Assembly (NCBI GenBank): GCA_013368315.1
Contig: JAACJM010000044.1
Coordinates: forward strand, 62,001 to 126,000
DNA: 64,000 bases
Source: Tetrapyrgos nigripes
Lineage: Eukaryota > Basidiomycota > Agaricomycetes > Agaricales > Campanellaceae
Reading direction: 5' to 3'
Below the pieces are notes generated by a model that ran no database searches, was not told the origin of the DNA, and saw nothing but the letters and a program-made list of their open reading frames with translations. The position numbers and the translations under genes were made by a program. Position 1 is the first letter of the stretch; each line of letters starts with the position of its first letter. This document shows, one piece after another, positions 55,662 through 64,000 of this stretch.

Positions 55662-57356
55662 TTACGTGGTCCAGAACCTTCCACCTACACTTCTCAACGT
55701 CTTTTCAAGCCTTTCACGTATCTCGCTACTTATTCTACTTGGCTCTCCCCATAGCTTTTCCGAAATATACACGAAGCGGAGACATTGCACCTCACCCATG
55801 TCCCGCCAAGTTGCGGTGCCTTTTAGGTAAGCTGGGGCTGTAGGACATGTCCGGGAAGTAATCATGTCTGCGAATGCATCCTCGTCAAATGGATCGATTA
55901 TTTGGTTGTTACTTGGATATATGAATGAGATTCTAGTGAGCTTGGGGCATAAGGGAAGAATTGGGGGCGCAGATACAGATGACAAAAGTTCTGAAGTGGA
56001 TTTGGAAACATTGTTGGGATTGTCGGGCCTAGAAAGATGATAAGCAGTCGCATTAAGACGCTGTAGAAGTGTTGGTGTGATGATAGGAGGTAGCCGTAGG
56101 AGTTTTTCATAGGTTTCATGGATAGTCAGATCAACGACTGAGGGAAGTGATTCCAAGATAGAAATAACATGATCTTTGGAAGCAGAGAGCTTCTGCAAAT
56201 CTAGCCTTGTAATATCGCAACCCGACCTCTTTAAGAATGCGGAAAACTCCTTTTGGGGCCAAGGAAAGTCCCATGTAAGCGAGCTACATGCAATGTGTAA
56301 AGACTTCAGGTTGGGAAAAGTGAAGGAAGCGAGGAGACGAGGTAAAAGCTCGCGCGCCGTTACGCCTGGGTAGCTGAACGTGATGTATAAATGATCAACG
56401 GAATTCGAAATCTGCGGGATTATAAGAGACCGCCAAGGAGTGTTACCACGAAGGAAGCTCAAGTCGTAAGACAAGGAGACAACATTGGGGCATTTTTCCA
56501 ACAGCTCGAAGATGGTTAAGTGCTTAGGATCCTGAGGCCCGATCAGGAGGCGCAGTGTCGTGATAGTGTTGAATGCCGGAGCCATGTGCAAATCCACTGG
56601 AAAGATGGGGGTAGCAAGTGTGCGAAGACCTGGTGATTGTGTAAGAATGGTGGAAAAGGTGGAATCAGGTATATCGTAGGATTTGCACTCAAACGACTCG
56701 AGGAGAGGGAAGGATGCAGTGGATGTCGACGAAGGTGTCAACCCGAGGTGGCCAACAATCAGTCTCTTCCATCTTGCTGCGTGCGACACAACAATGTCGA
56801 ACATTTGAGAAGCAGCCTCAGCGTCCTTTGGAGGAAACTCACTGCTATCGATCATGACATCGACGGATAGACTGCATGCTTTGGACCGTTGAAGGTGCAG
56901 CTGCAGAGGGCCAAAGATTATTGGCCTCCCTGCATAGGTACTTTCAATATGCAGCCTGACCTCCGACCAAATTTCCGGTGAAGACAGCGCGACATCGCGC
57001 CAATAAGAACAGACCTTGAGGAAATTGGGAGTTTCGGGCAGATGATGTAACATAAACGGCCGCAGAGACCCTATGGAGCGCTGCATGATAAGAGAGAGGG
57101 CCTCTGAAGGAAGTTTTCGTATGGGAGCTGAAAGGGCTGTTATGAGGTTCATGAACTTTCTGAGATGAGCCGCTTGCGCCCGTAGGACTTCGAGCTCTTT
57201 TTCGCGATGCTCTATCTCCGTGAGCATTTCCTGATACTCCTTGGCGGATTTCTCGTGGGTAACTAGGAGCTGGGGAAGATGTGAGGAGGAAATGAATGTC
57301 CCAGCACGGTGCCGCTGAAGGATATCGTCGTAACTGAGGGAGGAGTGCTCGGACAT
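55662..57356 (-). CDS. F-box-like domain protein, 564 residues
   Basis: A single-exon gene. A short N-terminal coiled coil ('KSAKEYQEMLTEIEHREKEL', 'VLRAQAAHLRKFMNL') leads directly into an F-box-like helix set ('APIRKLPSEALSLIMQRSIG'), then 'FLKVCSYWRDVALSSPEIWS', the standard sequence context in basidiomycetes. The rest is a leucine-rich-repeat-like region ('LLESFECKSYDIPDSTFSTI', 'FPNLKSLHIACSSLTW'). Such proteins are presumed substrate adaptors of SCF ubiquitin ligases, binding Skp1 through the F-box. Target unknown. The family is very large and mostly uncharacterised. There is no sign of decay. Confidence 0.82.
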   Translation of the reverse strand: MSEHSSLSYDDILQRHRAGTFISSSHLPQLLVTHEKSAKEYQEMLTEIEHREKELEVLRAQAAHLRKFMNLITALSAPIRKLPSEALSLIMQRSIGSLRPFMLHHLPETPNFLKVCSYWRDVALSSPEIWSEVRLHIESTYAGRPIIFGPLQLHLQRSKACSLSVDVMIDSSEFPPKDAEAASQMFDIVVSHAARWKRLIVGHLGLTPSSTSTASFPLLESFECKSYDIPDSTFSTILTQSPGLRTLATPIFPVDLHMAPAFNTITTLRLLIGPQDPKHLTIFELLEKCPNVVSLSYDLSFLRGNTPWRSLIIPQISNSVDHLYITFSYPGVTARELLPRLLASFTFPNLKSLHIACSSLTWDFPWPQKEFSAFLKRSGCDITRLDLQKLSASKDHVISILESLPSVVDLTIHETYEKLLRLPPIITPTLLQRLNATAYHLSRPDNPNNVSKSTSELLSSVSAPPILPLCPKLTRISFIYPSNNQIIDPFDEDAFADMITSRTCPTAPAYLKGTATWRDMGEVQCLRFVYISEKLWGEPSRISSEIRERLEKTLRSVGGRFWTT

Positions 57357-57407
57357 TATAGGGATTTGAACTAACTGTAGAGTTCCTTTGAGAGTCGCCT
57401 TTGAGGT

Positions 57408-57416
57408 ATATATAAT
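57408..57416 (-). promoter_or_regulatory. TATA box of the F-box-like gene
   Basis: A TATATATAA-type run on the minus strand lies about 52 bases upstream of the ATG at 57356. Confidence 0.5.
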
Positions 57417-57727
57417 GACTCACCAGGAGAAAGTACTTGGTATCGCTATTGAAGATGTTGTGCTTGCGGTAGGCGTGGCAGAGAAAGAGCAGAACCTTCC
57501 AAAGCAAACACAAGCAAATCCAACGGGCCGCCAAAGGTCGCCATCCGTACATGTGAAACGGCAGTTGGTTTTTCCGCTTCTTGTGCCTGACCAATGACCT
57601 TCGCCGTGGCCTGAAGCAGCCTGAAGCCTCTTTCTTGGCTTAAGTTTCTAATACTAGAGGAAGTAACGACTCATCTGGTCTTATCAGTCCAGGTCCGTCC
57701 GCTTCCTTCACGGTTCTCACTTCCACC

Positions 57728-59545
57728 ATGTCCCACCTTGACATCGCCAACGTACGCTCCTCATTCCCTGCCCTCTCTTCCAAATCCAAACTCTCCACGA
57801 ATGGCGTCCCATACGTCTTCGCGGATAACGCTGGCGGATCCCAAGTCCTCGGGTCTGTCGTCCTCAAGATATCAGACTATCTCGTCAATTCAAACGTCCA
57901 GTTTGGCGCTGATTACTCAGTGTCACAGATCGCTACCAAGCGAGTATTTGAAGAAGCTCAAGAGACTGTGAGGTTGATGTTTGGGTTCGACGAAGGAGCA
58001 GGAGAAGTTGTTTGGAGTTCTAGCACGACGCTGTCCTTTGAAAACCTCGCCAGATCGATGGCATTGGGAGGGAAGATCAAGGCCGGAGATGAGGTTATTG
58101 TGACTGGTGAACACGAAGGCGAGTTCATATTCCATTCTTCCTTGTATAACCATGTCTTACTGATGGGCTAACAGCTAATGTCGGTCCATGGAAAAAGCTC
58201 GCTGCACGCGTTGGTGCGACCGTCAAGATGTGGTCACACTCTCCCATACCCACCTCTACCGGCAAACCCAATCCCTTCTCGATTGCGTTGACCGTAGATG
58301 GCCTGCTACCTCTCATCACGCCAAAAACCCGTCTTATCGCTTTTACCGCCTGCTCCAATATTTTGGGCTCCGCGGTCCCCGTAGCGGATATCGTCAAAGC
58401 TGCAAGGAAAAAGATGGCCGAGTTCGGGCCCGAGCTGACTCTGGAGGTCGTTGTGGACTGCGTGGCCTATGCACCCCATATGAGGATGGACGTAAAAGCT
58501 TGGGATGTGGATTATTGCGCCTTTAGTTGGTATAAGGTATGTCTTCTCATCGTCTTTTTTTTTTCTTCCTTTTTCCTATCCGAATGTAATAGCCTTATTA
58601 ACGCCCCATTTATAACCAGGTTTATGGCCCTCACATTTCGTCCATGTATATTCGCAAGTCTATCCTCGGCTCGAGTACCTCAGGGTCTTCTGCGGTACCC
58701 CCCTATGCCGCCAGTATTACTCCAAAGCAACAGTCCAGTGCGGCTGCTAGCGATGCACCTTCCAAGTCCCAACTCTCCCCTCTCGTACACCACTTCCTCT
58801 ACTCCAAATACGCCGACAGTGCTCTCAAACTCCAACCTGGAAGTCCTGGATACGAAATCGTCTACGCAACAACGGCAGTGGTGGAGTACCTTTGTAGACT
58901 GAGTTCTGGGTTAAAAGAGGACGAAACTGCGGAGGATGGTCAGTCTCTTCTACTTCCACTTCCAGGTTTCTTGTTTACTGACGTCATTTGTCACCTACAG
59001 TCTCCGAGCCCGGTGTACCTCTCTCAATTCCAGCCCTCGATTCCTCCTTCTCCCTTATCCAAGCCCACGACAAAGCTCTTGCCCTACCCCTCCTCCAATT
59101 CCTCACCTCTGACGCAGCATATGATGTTGGCGTCCGTGTCGTCGGTGACGAAGGCCTCCTTCCCGACGGTTCAGTCAAAGAAGGCCGAGCACCAACTATA
59201 TCCTTCGTCGTCATCGACACCACCTACACCTCCATCTCCACTACCAACCTCCGCAAAAAACTCTGGAGCAAATCTCTCGTGCACGCCGTCGACCAAGCGG
59301 GGGGGATCGGGATCCGGTATGGACATTTCTACGCATACGATCTTGGCAAATCCTTTGGACTTCTTCCTCCGACACCGAATAACCCTGGACCTAATGGAGA
59401 AGGACAGGATGGGTTTGAGACGGAGGAAGAGGCTCTGGAAGCGAGTTTGGAGGATGGGGCGGTGAGGGTGTCGTTGGTGCATTATAATACGGTTGAGGAG
59501 GTTGAGAGGATTTTGGGTATTTTGAGGAAAGAATTGGGGTTGTGA
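57728..59545 (+). CDS. class V aminotransferase, cysteine-desulfurase-like
   Basis: Four exons (57728-58118, 58175-58536, 58620-58938, 59001-59545) give 538 residues. The fold is that of PLP-dependent class V transferases: 'YVFADNAGGSQVL' at the start, 'VVWSSSTTLSFENLARSMA', 'VIVTGEHEANVGPWKKLA' (His stacking on PLP) and 'VVVDCVAYAPHMRMDVKAWD'. The Schiff-base lysine is in 'CAFSWYKVYGPHI'. Relatives belong to the cysteine-desulfurase-like subfamily of unknown substrate, separate from mitochondrial NFS1. No targeting peptide is seen, so it is probably cytosolic. The first intron uses a GC donor (GAAG|GCGAGT at 58119); with it the His motif is restored, without it the frame stops. The C-terminus 'VRVSLVHYNTVEEVERIL' is typical. 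Confidence 0.82.
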
Positions 59546-59861
59546 GGATTTGACTGGGTTTGGGTGGTGTTTTTGACGGTCACAGTAGAGCGAGCAGAAT
59601 GTAAAGATTTGTTGTAGTGCACGCTAATGCTAGACAACACTTGGACCATCTCTCCTGCGTACATCGTTATTCTTTACATTGAAAATAGAGCAAGATTCGT
59701 GCTTCCAGTCTATCTCATGGACTCGAATCATAGAGTAAGCTCATGTTCTAACAGATAATTGAATACATGGAGGAAGAAAGGTTGAAGATTACAGTAGGTT
59801 GAGGATTCTTCTCAAACGACCACCTTCAGCAAATACCGACTCTCGGACAAGCGACGCGAAT

Positions 59862-60160
59862 CAGAGGACTACAATGAGCATAGTCAGTATCCCGTGTGCT
59901 ATATGAGAGGAGTAAAGACACACCGAGGTACTGTTCCACATGCGTAGGGAGCCTATAATACGCCTCCAAGGGTTCCGTCAAACCCAAGAAAGTCCTCGCA
60001 TTGAGGAAGACTTTGTAGTAATTGAAATACAAAATACAACGGCGCCAAGTAATACAGCGGTGCACAAGAACAAAAGAAGTACGAGAACGAAATAACCTGT
60101 TTAGAAGGAAGTTGAGAAAAGATATTGACGGTACAAAGGGAAGATTACTACGCACCTCAT
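59862..60160 (-). CDS. small conserved-looking protein, about 61 residues
   Basis: A 5-base first exon (ATGAG, 60160-60156) joins 60096-59924 and a short last exon ending at 59862. The middle reads 'ITWRRCILYFNYYKVFLNAR', 'TFLGLTEPLEAYYRLP' and 'THVEQYL', well-formed and rich in Tyr, Arg and Leu. If the last intron is not removed the frame runs on to 59826. I do not recognise the family. Its basic N-terminus could target it to mitochondria, but this is only composition. The spacing is 12 bp from the RRP46 stop, so it lies directly behind that gene on the same strand. Confidence 0.4.
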
Positions 60161-60171
60161 CTCAAGTTGGA

Positions 60172-61020
60172 CTAAATCTCCATCTTGTCGTCGTCGCCTT
60201 GTTCTGATGCATCCTCATGACTCTCTTTCACATCCTCGGCCATTCTAACTTCGAGCCCTTCTCTCTTCCCAACCAAGTTTCTTATATACCCCCATATCTC
60301 CTTCGCACCCTCTAACGCTACACTCTTCGCCTCCTTCAACTCAGCCTCATCTATCCCTCCCTCATAACAACGCCAACTCGTCCACAGACAAGTCGACCCT
60401 GCAGCATTGACCGTTTTCTTCCCCAAAACATCCGAGAAAAGAAACGCAAAACACCCCGAGGCATCCAGAGAGCTACTCTCTTCGTCAGCGGGGTCCACGA
60501 CATATCTTGATGACGACGACGACGTGGATCCACTTTTCGACTTTCTTCCAACAACGACCGCACAAACAACCCCTCTCATCGGTATAGAGGATGCATTGAG
60601 CATCGTCAACGTTGAAGCGTTGATCATCGATGCTAGCACCTTGTCTCTTCCTACTATCCCAACACCTCCCACTCCCGTATACCTCCCTTGCGGAACCAAC
60701 ACCTGCACCACGACTTGGATAAGCGTCCTTGGATTAGCCGTCCCCAAGATAGAGCATTCTAACACGGAGCTGAGAATACTCGCAAGATATTTTTCCTGGG
60801 TACCCGGTACATTGGACAATGGGCGGACGAGGACTTCGAGAGTAGATTTGTTGGGTTTTTCTTGGGAGAGAGTGGGTGCTATAGGGCCGGAGACTGAGAC
60901 GAGGACAGTCGGAAAGGGATTCTGGGACGCTGAAGAAGCAAACCCGAAGCGAGCAGCTGCGTCTACCCGAGAGAGAGAGTCAAAAGAAAGAGTTGGGGGA
61001 CACCTCAGTGTCGAGGTCAT
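60172..61020 (-). CDS. RRP46: exosome complex RNase PH-like subunit
   Basis: A single exon of 282 residues. The RNase PH fold starts with 'SFDSLSRVDAAARFGFASSA', followed by 'VLVSVSGPIAPTLSQEKPNK', 'STLEVLVRPLSNVPGTQEKY', 'RTLIQVVVQVLVPQG', 'VLASMINASTLTMLNASSIP' and 'MRGVVCAVVVG'. This matches the Rrp46 member of the catalytically inactive six-subunit ring of the RNA exosome, which threads RNA in nucleus and cytosol. Acidic phosphorolytic residues are not evident, as expected. The ATG at 61020 is used; an upstream TTG frame to 61065 is ignored. A low-complexity Ser run ('SGSTSSSSSRY') and an acidic end ('DASEQGDDDKMEI') are fungal extras. Confidence 0.78.
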   Translation of the reverse strand: MTSTLRCPPTLSFDSLSRVDAAARFGFASSASQNPFPTVLVSVSGPIAPTLSQEKPNKSTLEVLVRPLSNVPGTQEKYLASILSSVLECSILGTANPRTLIQVVVQVLVPQGRYTGVGGVGIVGRDKVLASMINASTLTMLNASSIPMRGVVCAVVVGRKSKSGSTSSSSSRYVVDPADEESSSLDASGCFAFLFSDVLGKKTVNAAGSTCLWTSWRCYEGGIDEAELKEAKSVALEGAKEIWGYIRNLVGKREGLEVRMAEDVKESHEDASEQGDDDKMEI

Positions 61021-61156
61021 GGTACAAAGAAAAAAGTGCCGGGCGGCAAAACGACTGTCCGTCAAAATTTCGCTGGACCTTGTCCTCGAACTTCGCTTCT
61101 GAAAATTCTCTTACTTATACACAAGTATCTAGTGATACGTATTTTCTCGACTCGCA

Positions 61157-62635
61157 TCAGTTCTCCGCAACGACTACAACCTTCTTTCCCGTATTGTTGC
61201 CTACCTGTACGTCCAACAGCGCCTCTCCTCCAAATTCCAAGCCTTTCGTCAAGTCTTCGTTATGTTTGATCTTTCCTTCCTTGATTAGCTTGGGTATGAC
61301 CTCGTTGAACTCCTTGTTGTATTTGGAGAACAAACGCGAGACGATGAAGCCGTGCATATCGATCTGGTTAGAAACGATCTTCATAAGATTCTGCAATGTG
61401 TGCATGATCAAGACAGAGTCATAACAGAGATAATATCTGTACACACCTTCATAGAAACAGGTTGCCCTCCACTATTATACCCAGAGATCATACCACACTC
61501 AATAAACCGCGCAAGCACGGCAGAGTTACCGAGCGCAGCATCGAGTGTGGACCCACCAACATTGTCCCAATACACATCGATAGGTCCTTCCTTCGCCAAT
61601 ACCTCCTCAGTGTCAGTAGTCTTGTAGTTGAAAACGACGTCTGCACCAATCTCCTTGGCAAACTGGACCTTCTCGTCGGATCCGACAGACGCGATGACTT
61701 TCATACCATCTAGTTTGGCGAGTTGGACAACGATTGCACCGACTGCGCCTGATAATCGTCAAACATTAGTGACGAGCATGACAACCGTCTAAGATAGGGA
61801 ATTACCAGCTGCAGTAGAGACAAAGGCCGTCTCGCCCTTCTTAGCTTTAGCATACTCCTTCCAGGCCATGTACGCGGTTTTGCCTAGAATTTGATTACAT
61901 AATCATATTTAGCATCTTGAAAGCACAACCAGTCTAGGAAGTACGCGTACCTGGCATACCAATAGCACCAATGTATGTAGATAAAGAAAGGCCAGGCAGT
62001 GGGTCGAGTTTCTCGATGTAGGAGGTGTCTTCAGGGATCATGTATTCCACCCATTCTGCATGCCATTTAACGTGAGCAAAGCGTAGTAAATGAAAAATGA
62101 AGACGTACGCATAGCATGATAAGAAACGATATCACCCTCTTTCAGACCCTCCTTCTCTGACCTGACTACCTTTCCAATCCCAAAGCCGTCAATCCTGTAT
62201 ACCGTATAGACTCAAAATTAGTTCCAGGCCAAAAAGAAAAAGAAGGTAGGACAGAGACATACGGCGCGCCAAGTGTGAATGGCGGCTAGAAATTCGTGAT
62301 CGTACAGAGTCAAACCAGAGGGCAAAGTATCGACAAAGATGAAGCTTACTCACCGAATAAGATTTCGTATTCGGGTCCCGCATCTTTCCCCTCATGTACG
62401 GATCCGCCGAGAGATACAACACCTTAATCAGGATGCTCCCATTCAGAGCAACAGTATCGAGATCAATAGTATCGCTTGTGTCGTATACGGTGGTTTTTCC
62501 GGGTTCGGGGTAGCCTAGGAGAGGCCGAAGACGAGGGGCATGAAGGATTAGAACGAAACACCTAGCAAAACCAGTCGACTACGCACCTTTAGGTACCTCC
62601 TTGAAAAGAAGCTTTGCATTTCGGACTGGGGCCAT
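61157..62635 (-). CDS. NADPH-dependent alkenal reductase (MDR family)
   Basis: Eight exons (62635-62587, 62514-62354, 62285-62263, 62194-62109, 62055-61951, 61883-61806, 61748-61446, 61390-61157) sum to 345 residues. It belongs to the zinc-free medium-chain dehydrogenase branch with prostaglandin/leukotriene reductases and plant 2-alkenal reductases, which reduce the double bond of reactive enals and enones. Visible are 'ADPYMRGKM' near the start, 'TAAGAVGAIVVQLAKLDGMK' (cofactor fold), 'FNYKTTD', 'YWDNVGGSTLDAAL' (hallmark of the branch) and 'CGMISGYN'. The third exon is only 23 bases. It is cytosolic; a likely role is detoxifying lipid-peroxidation products or lignin-derived compounds. Confidence 0.85.
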
Positions 62636-63476
62636 GACTGTATGAGTGTGGTTCGATAGAAGGATCGAGAAATTAGAGGAAGCTGCTTTTATGCTATTGC
62701 TACGGTAGTACGGCTGATGAAGTTGGATATGACGCCATACTATCGATTGTCGCATTTAGTCAGCCTCGCTTCGGGTACAGACAAAGCCGAAGAGTCCTCG
62801 GGCACGGCTGACAATCCAAAAGTGCTGATAGGTCGTTGATAGGTGTGCAGCAGGAGGACGAGTCTGACCAAAATCTGACCAGGCAGCAGCGACATGGACA
62901 TTTATGAGGAAGGTGCCAAACTTTGGCCCTGTTTGCCATCAGCCGCTTTAACAGGATCACATGATCGTATTGGCCGTGAATAGGGGCTCAGTCCTTGAGT
63001 ACCATTAAAACATACATCGAAGGTGATAGAATGTAACAATCTGTCGTAGGAATAAGCTTAGAGGGGATATGAATCCATTTCTCGGACAAATAGTCAGATA
63101 TAACCAGGACAGGACTCAAAGAGTCGACCAGGCGCGTCTCGGGATGCAGACTCGGACTCAATAAAGATGGATATCATGATTCATTAGATATGCATACGGC
63201 GGTAAGTTTGCCATCGCCATCAAGAACACTAAGTTGATGGGCGCGCAGTTGGGAAGGTTGGTAATAAGTAATCCTTTCTGGATGCTACGTACCGTGTTCA
63301 TCGTCTTTTGTAGCACCGGTTGGCGACACGTCTTTGAAAATTTGGAAGGATCCATACATATAGAAGTGAAGGAAACTCTGTGGCGAGCTCAGTTGATGCC
63401 GTAGTTTCACACCAGGTGTGTACTTCTTCAATACAGCAGCAATACTGTGATTTTAACGACCTACACCAGGAACGTA
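62636..63476. other. intergenic, no supported gene
   Basis: No recognisable domain. Short frames at 62760-62960 and 63158-63355 lack support. Confidence 0.45.
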
Positions 63477-64000
63477 TTACGTTCCAAGACCCCAGAGGAA
63501 TGAAATGCCAAGAGTAACTATGCGCGCTGCGAGAGATGATTGGGAACTAATACGGGTGCCTGTATTCGATGAATTTGATGTCGAAGGTGGGTCCGTGGAA
63601 GATGGAGCTGGTGAGGATGAAGATTGGGTGTTTGTATTAGTATTAGAGATTCCATCGTCGTAACTAGAGCATCATTCAAGGATGTAACGAGTTTGTCAGC
63701 ATGAAAGTTAAAAAGAAATCAAAGAATCTAACGCACGTAAAAACCATCCTATCCAGCAAAACCAAGGTTTCATTCCCTCCAACATGTCCATTCGCAAGAG
63801 TAAAGTTGTGAGTGGTATGAGCAAGTTTTGTGTTGACGTAGACAGGAACACTGTATTGATACGCGGTGTCCAAATCGGAGCCATTCTTGGCAAACGTGCC
63901 AACCAATTCCCCGTCGATGTAGAAGTACATGTCACTATTGCCTTGAAGACTACCGGGGATCGATTTGGCAAGCACACAGTAGACATAGATTGCAGTGCCT
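63477..64000 (-). CDS. partial secreted/GPI-type surface protein, 5' end beyond window
   Basis: Two exons (64000-63737 and 63663-63477) are visible; the gene continues past the window edge. The first encodes a beta-sandwich module, 'GTAIYVYCVLAKSIPGSLQG', 'SDMYFYIDGELVGTF' and 'HNFTLANGHVGGNETLVLLD', ending 'RMVFTYDDG'. This layout occurs in many basidiomycete wall or membrane proteins of unknown function. A Ser/Pro/Thr-rich stalk ('NTQSSSSPAPSSTDPPSTSN') follows and the product ends in a hydrophobic tail 'AARIVTLGISFLWGLGT', fitting GPI attachment or a single membrane span. Function unknown. Confidence 0.6.

Noticed and set aside
1..64000. tRNA, rRNA, CRISPR arrays or prokaryotic operons
   Set aside because: No cloverleaf with A/B boxes, no rRNA words, and no regularly spaced repeats were seen; gene structure is eukaryotic throughout.

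Overview
The window looks like nuclear DNA of a basidiomycete, most likely an agaricomycete (mushroom-forming fungus). The reasons are intron-dense genes with short introns (about 40-85 nt, GT-AG with a few GC-AG) and the families present: a BTB/POZ remnant, an F-box-like protein with the short coiled coil typical of the group, tandem GMC oxidoreductases, GH131, a short heme-thiolate peroxidase, a TPR-CHAT protein, and a two-gene Tc1/mariner-like element with a SAM-like companion protein. The species cannot be named from sequence alone. No rRNA, tRNA, CRISPR or prokaryotic feature was found.

Layout. 0-8.2 kb is gene-poor: a decayed BTB gene, then a 3.4-kb Tc1/mariner-like transposon (4006-7437) with matching terminal inverted repeats and TA duplications, whose transposase carries two in-frame TGA codons. 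8.2-21.6 kb is a gene-rich block on the + strand: a Zn2Cys6 transcription factor, two tandem secreted GMC oxidoreductases with a GPI-type C-terminus, and a Jen1/SHS-type carboxylate transporter of the MFS. 21.6-28.1 kb is a PDR-type ABC transporter remnant on the - strand. It is split by a complete, very young Ty1/copia retrotransposon (21797-26833) with 235-bp LTRs, 5-bp target duplications and an intact 1481-codon Gag-Pol frame. 28.9-42.1 kb carries a secreted jelly-roll (PL20-like) protein, a candidate Cys-rich mini-protein, a displaced copy of the transporter 3' end, a PNPOx-FAD/NAD reductase, glutathione synthetase, a GH131 glucanase, a short heme-thiolate peroxidase and a proline-rich protein. 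42.4-42.9 kb holds two neighbouring MITE-like elements with CAC-type ends and 3-bp duplications. 43-50 kb has no gene I can defend. 50.4-54.2 kb is a broken TPR-CHAT gene whose repeat array is interrupted by a 665-bp hAT-like insertion with an exact 8-bp duplication. 55.7-64 kb returns to ordinary genes: F-box-like, class V aminotransferase, a small unknown protein, exosome RRP46, an NADPH alkenal reductase and a partial GPI-type surface protein.

How the genes relate. Housekeeping genes (GSH2, RRP46, the alkenal reductase, the aminotransferase) are interleaved with secreted oxidative and carbohydrate-active functions (GMC pair, peroxidase, GH131, PL20-like). The one block that could act together is the Zn2Cys6 regulator, GMC pair and carboxylate transporter, but this is inferred from adjacency only. 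The strongest signals are structural: three insertions whose target duplications can be read exactly (copia in an ABC transporter remnant, hAT-like in a TPR-CHAT array, Tc1-like at TA), two MITEs, a displaced gene tail, recurrent CGA-to-TGA nonsense changes, and GC-AG introns in several genes.
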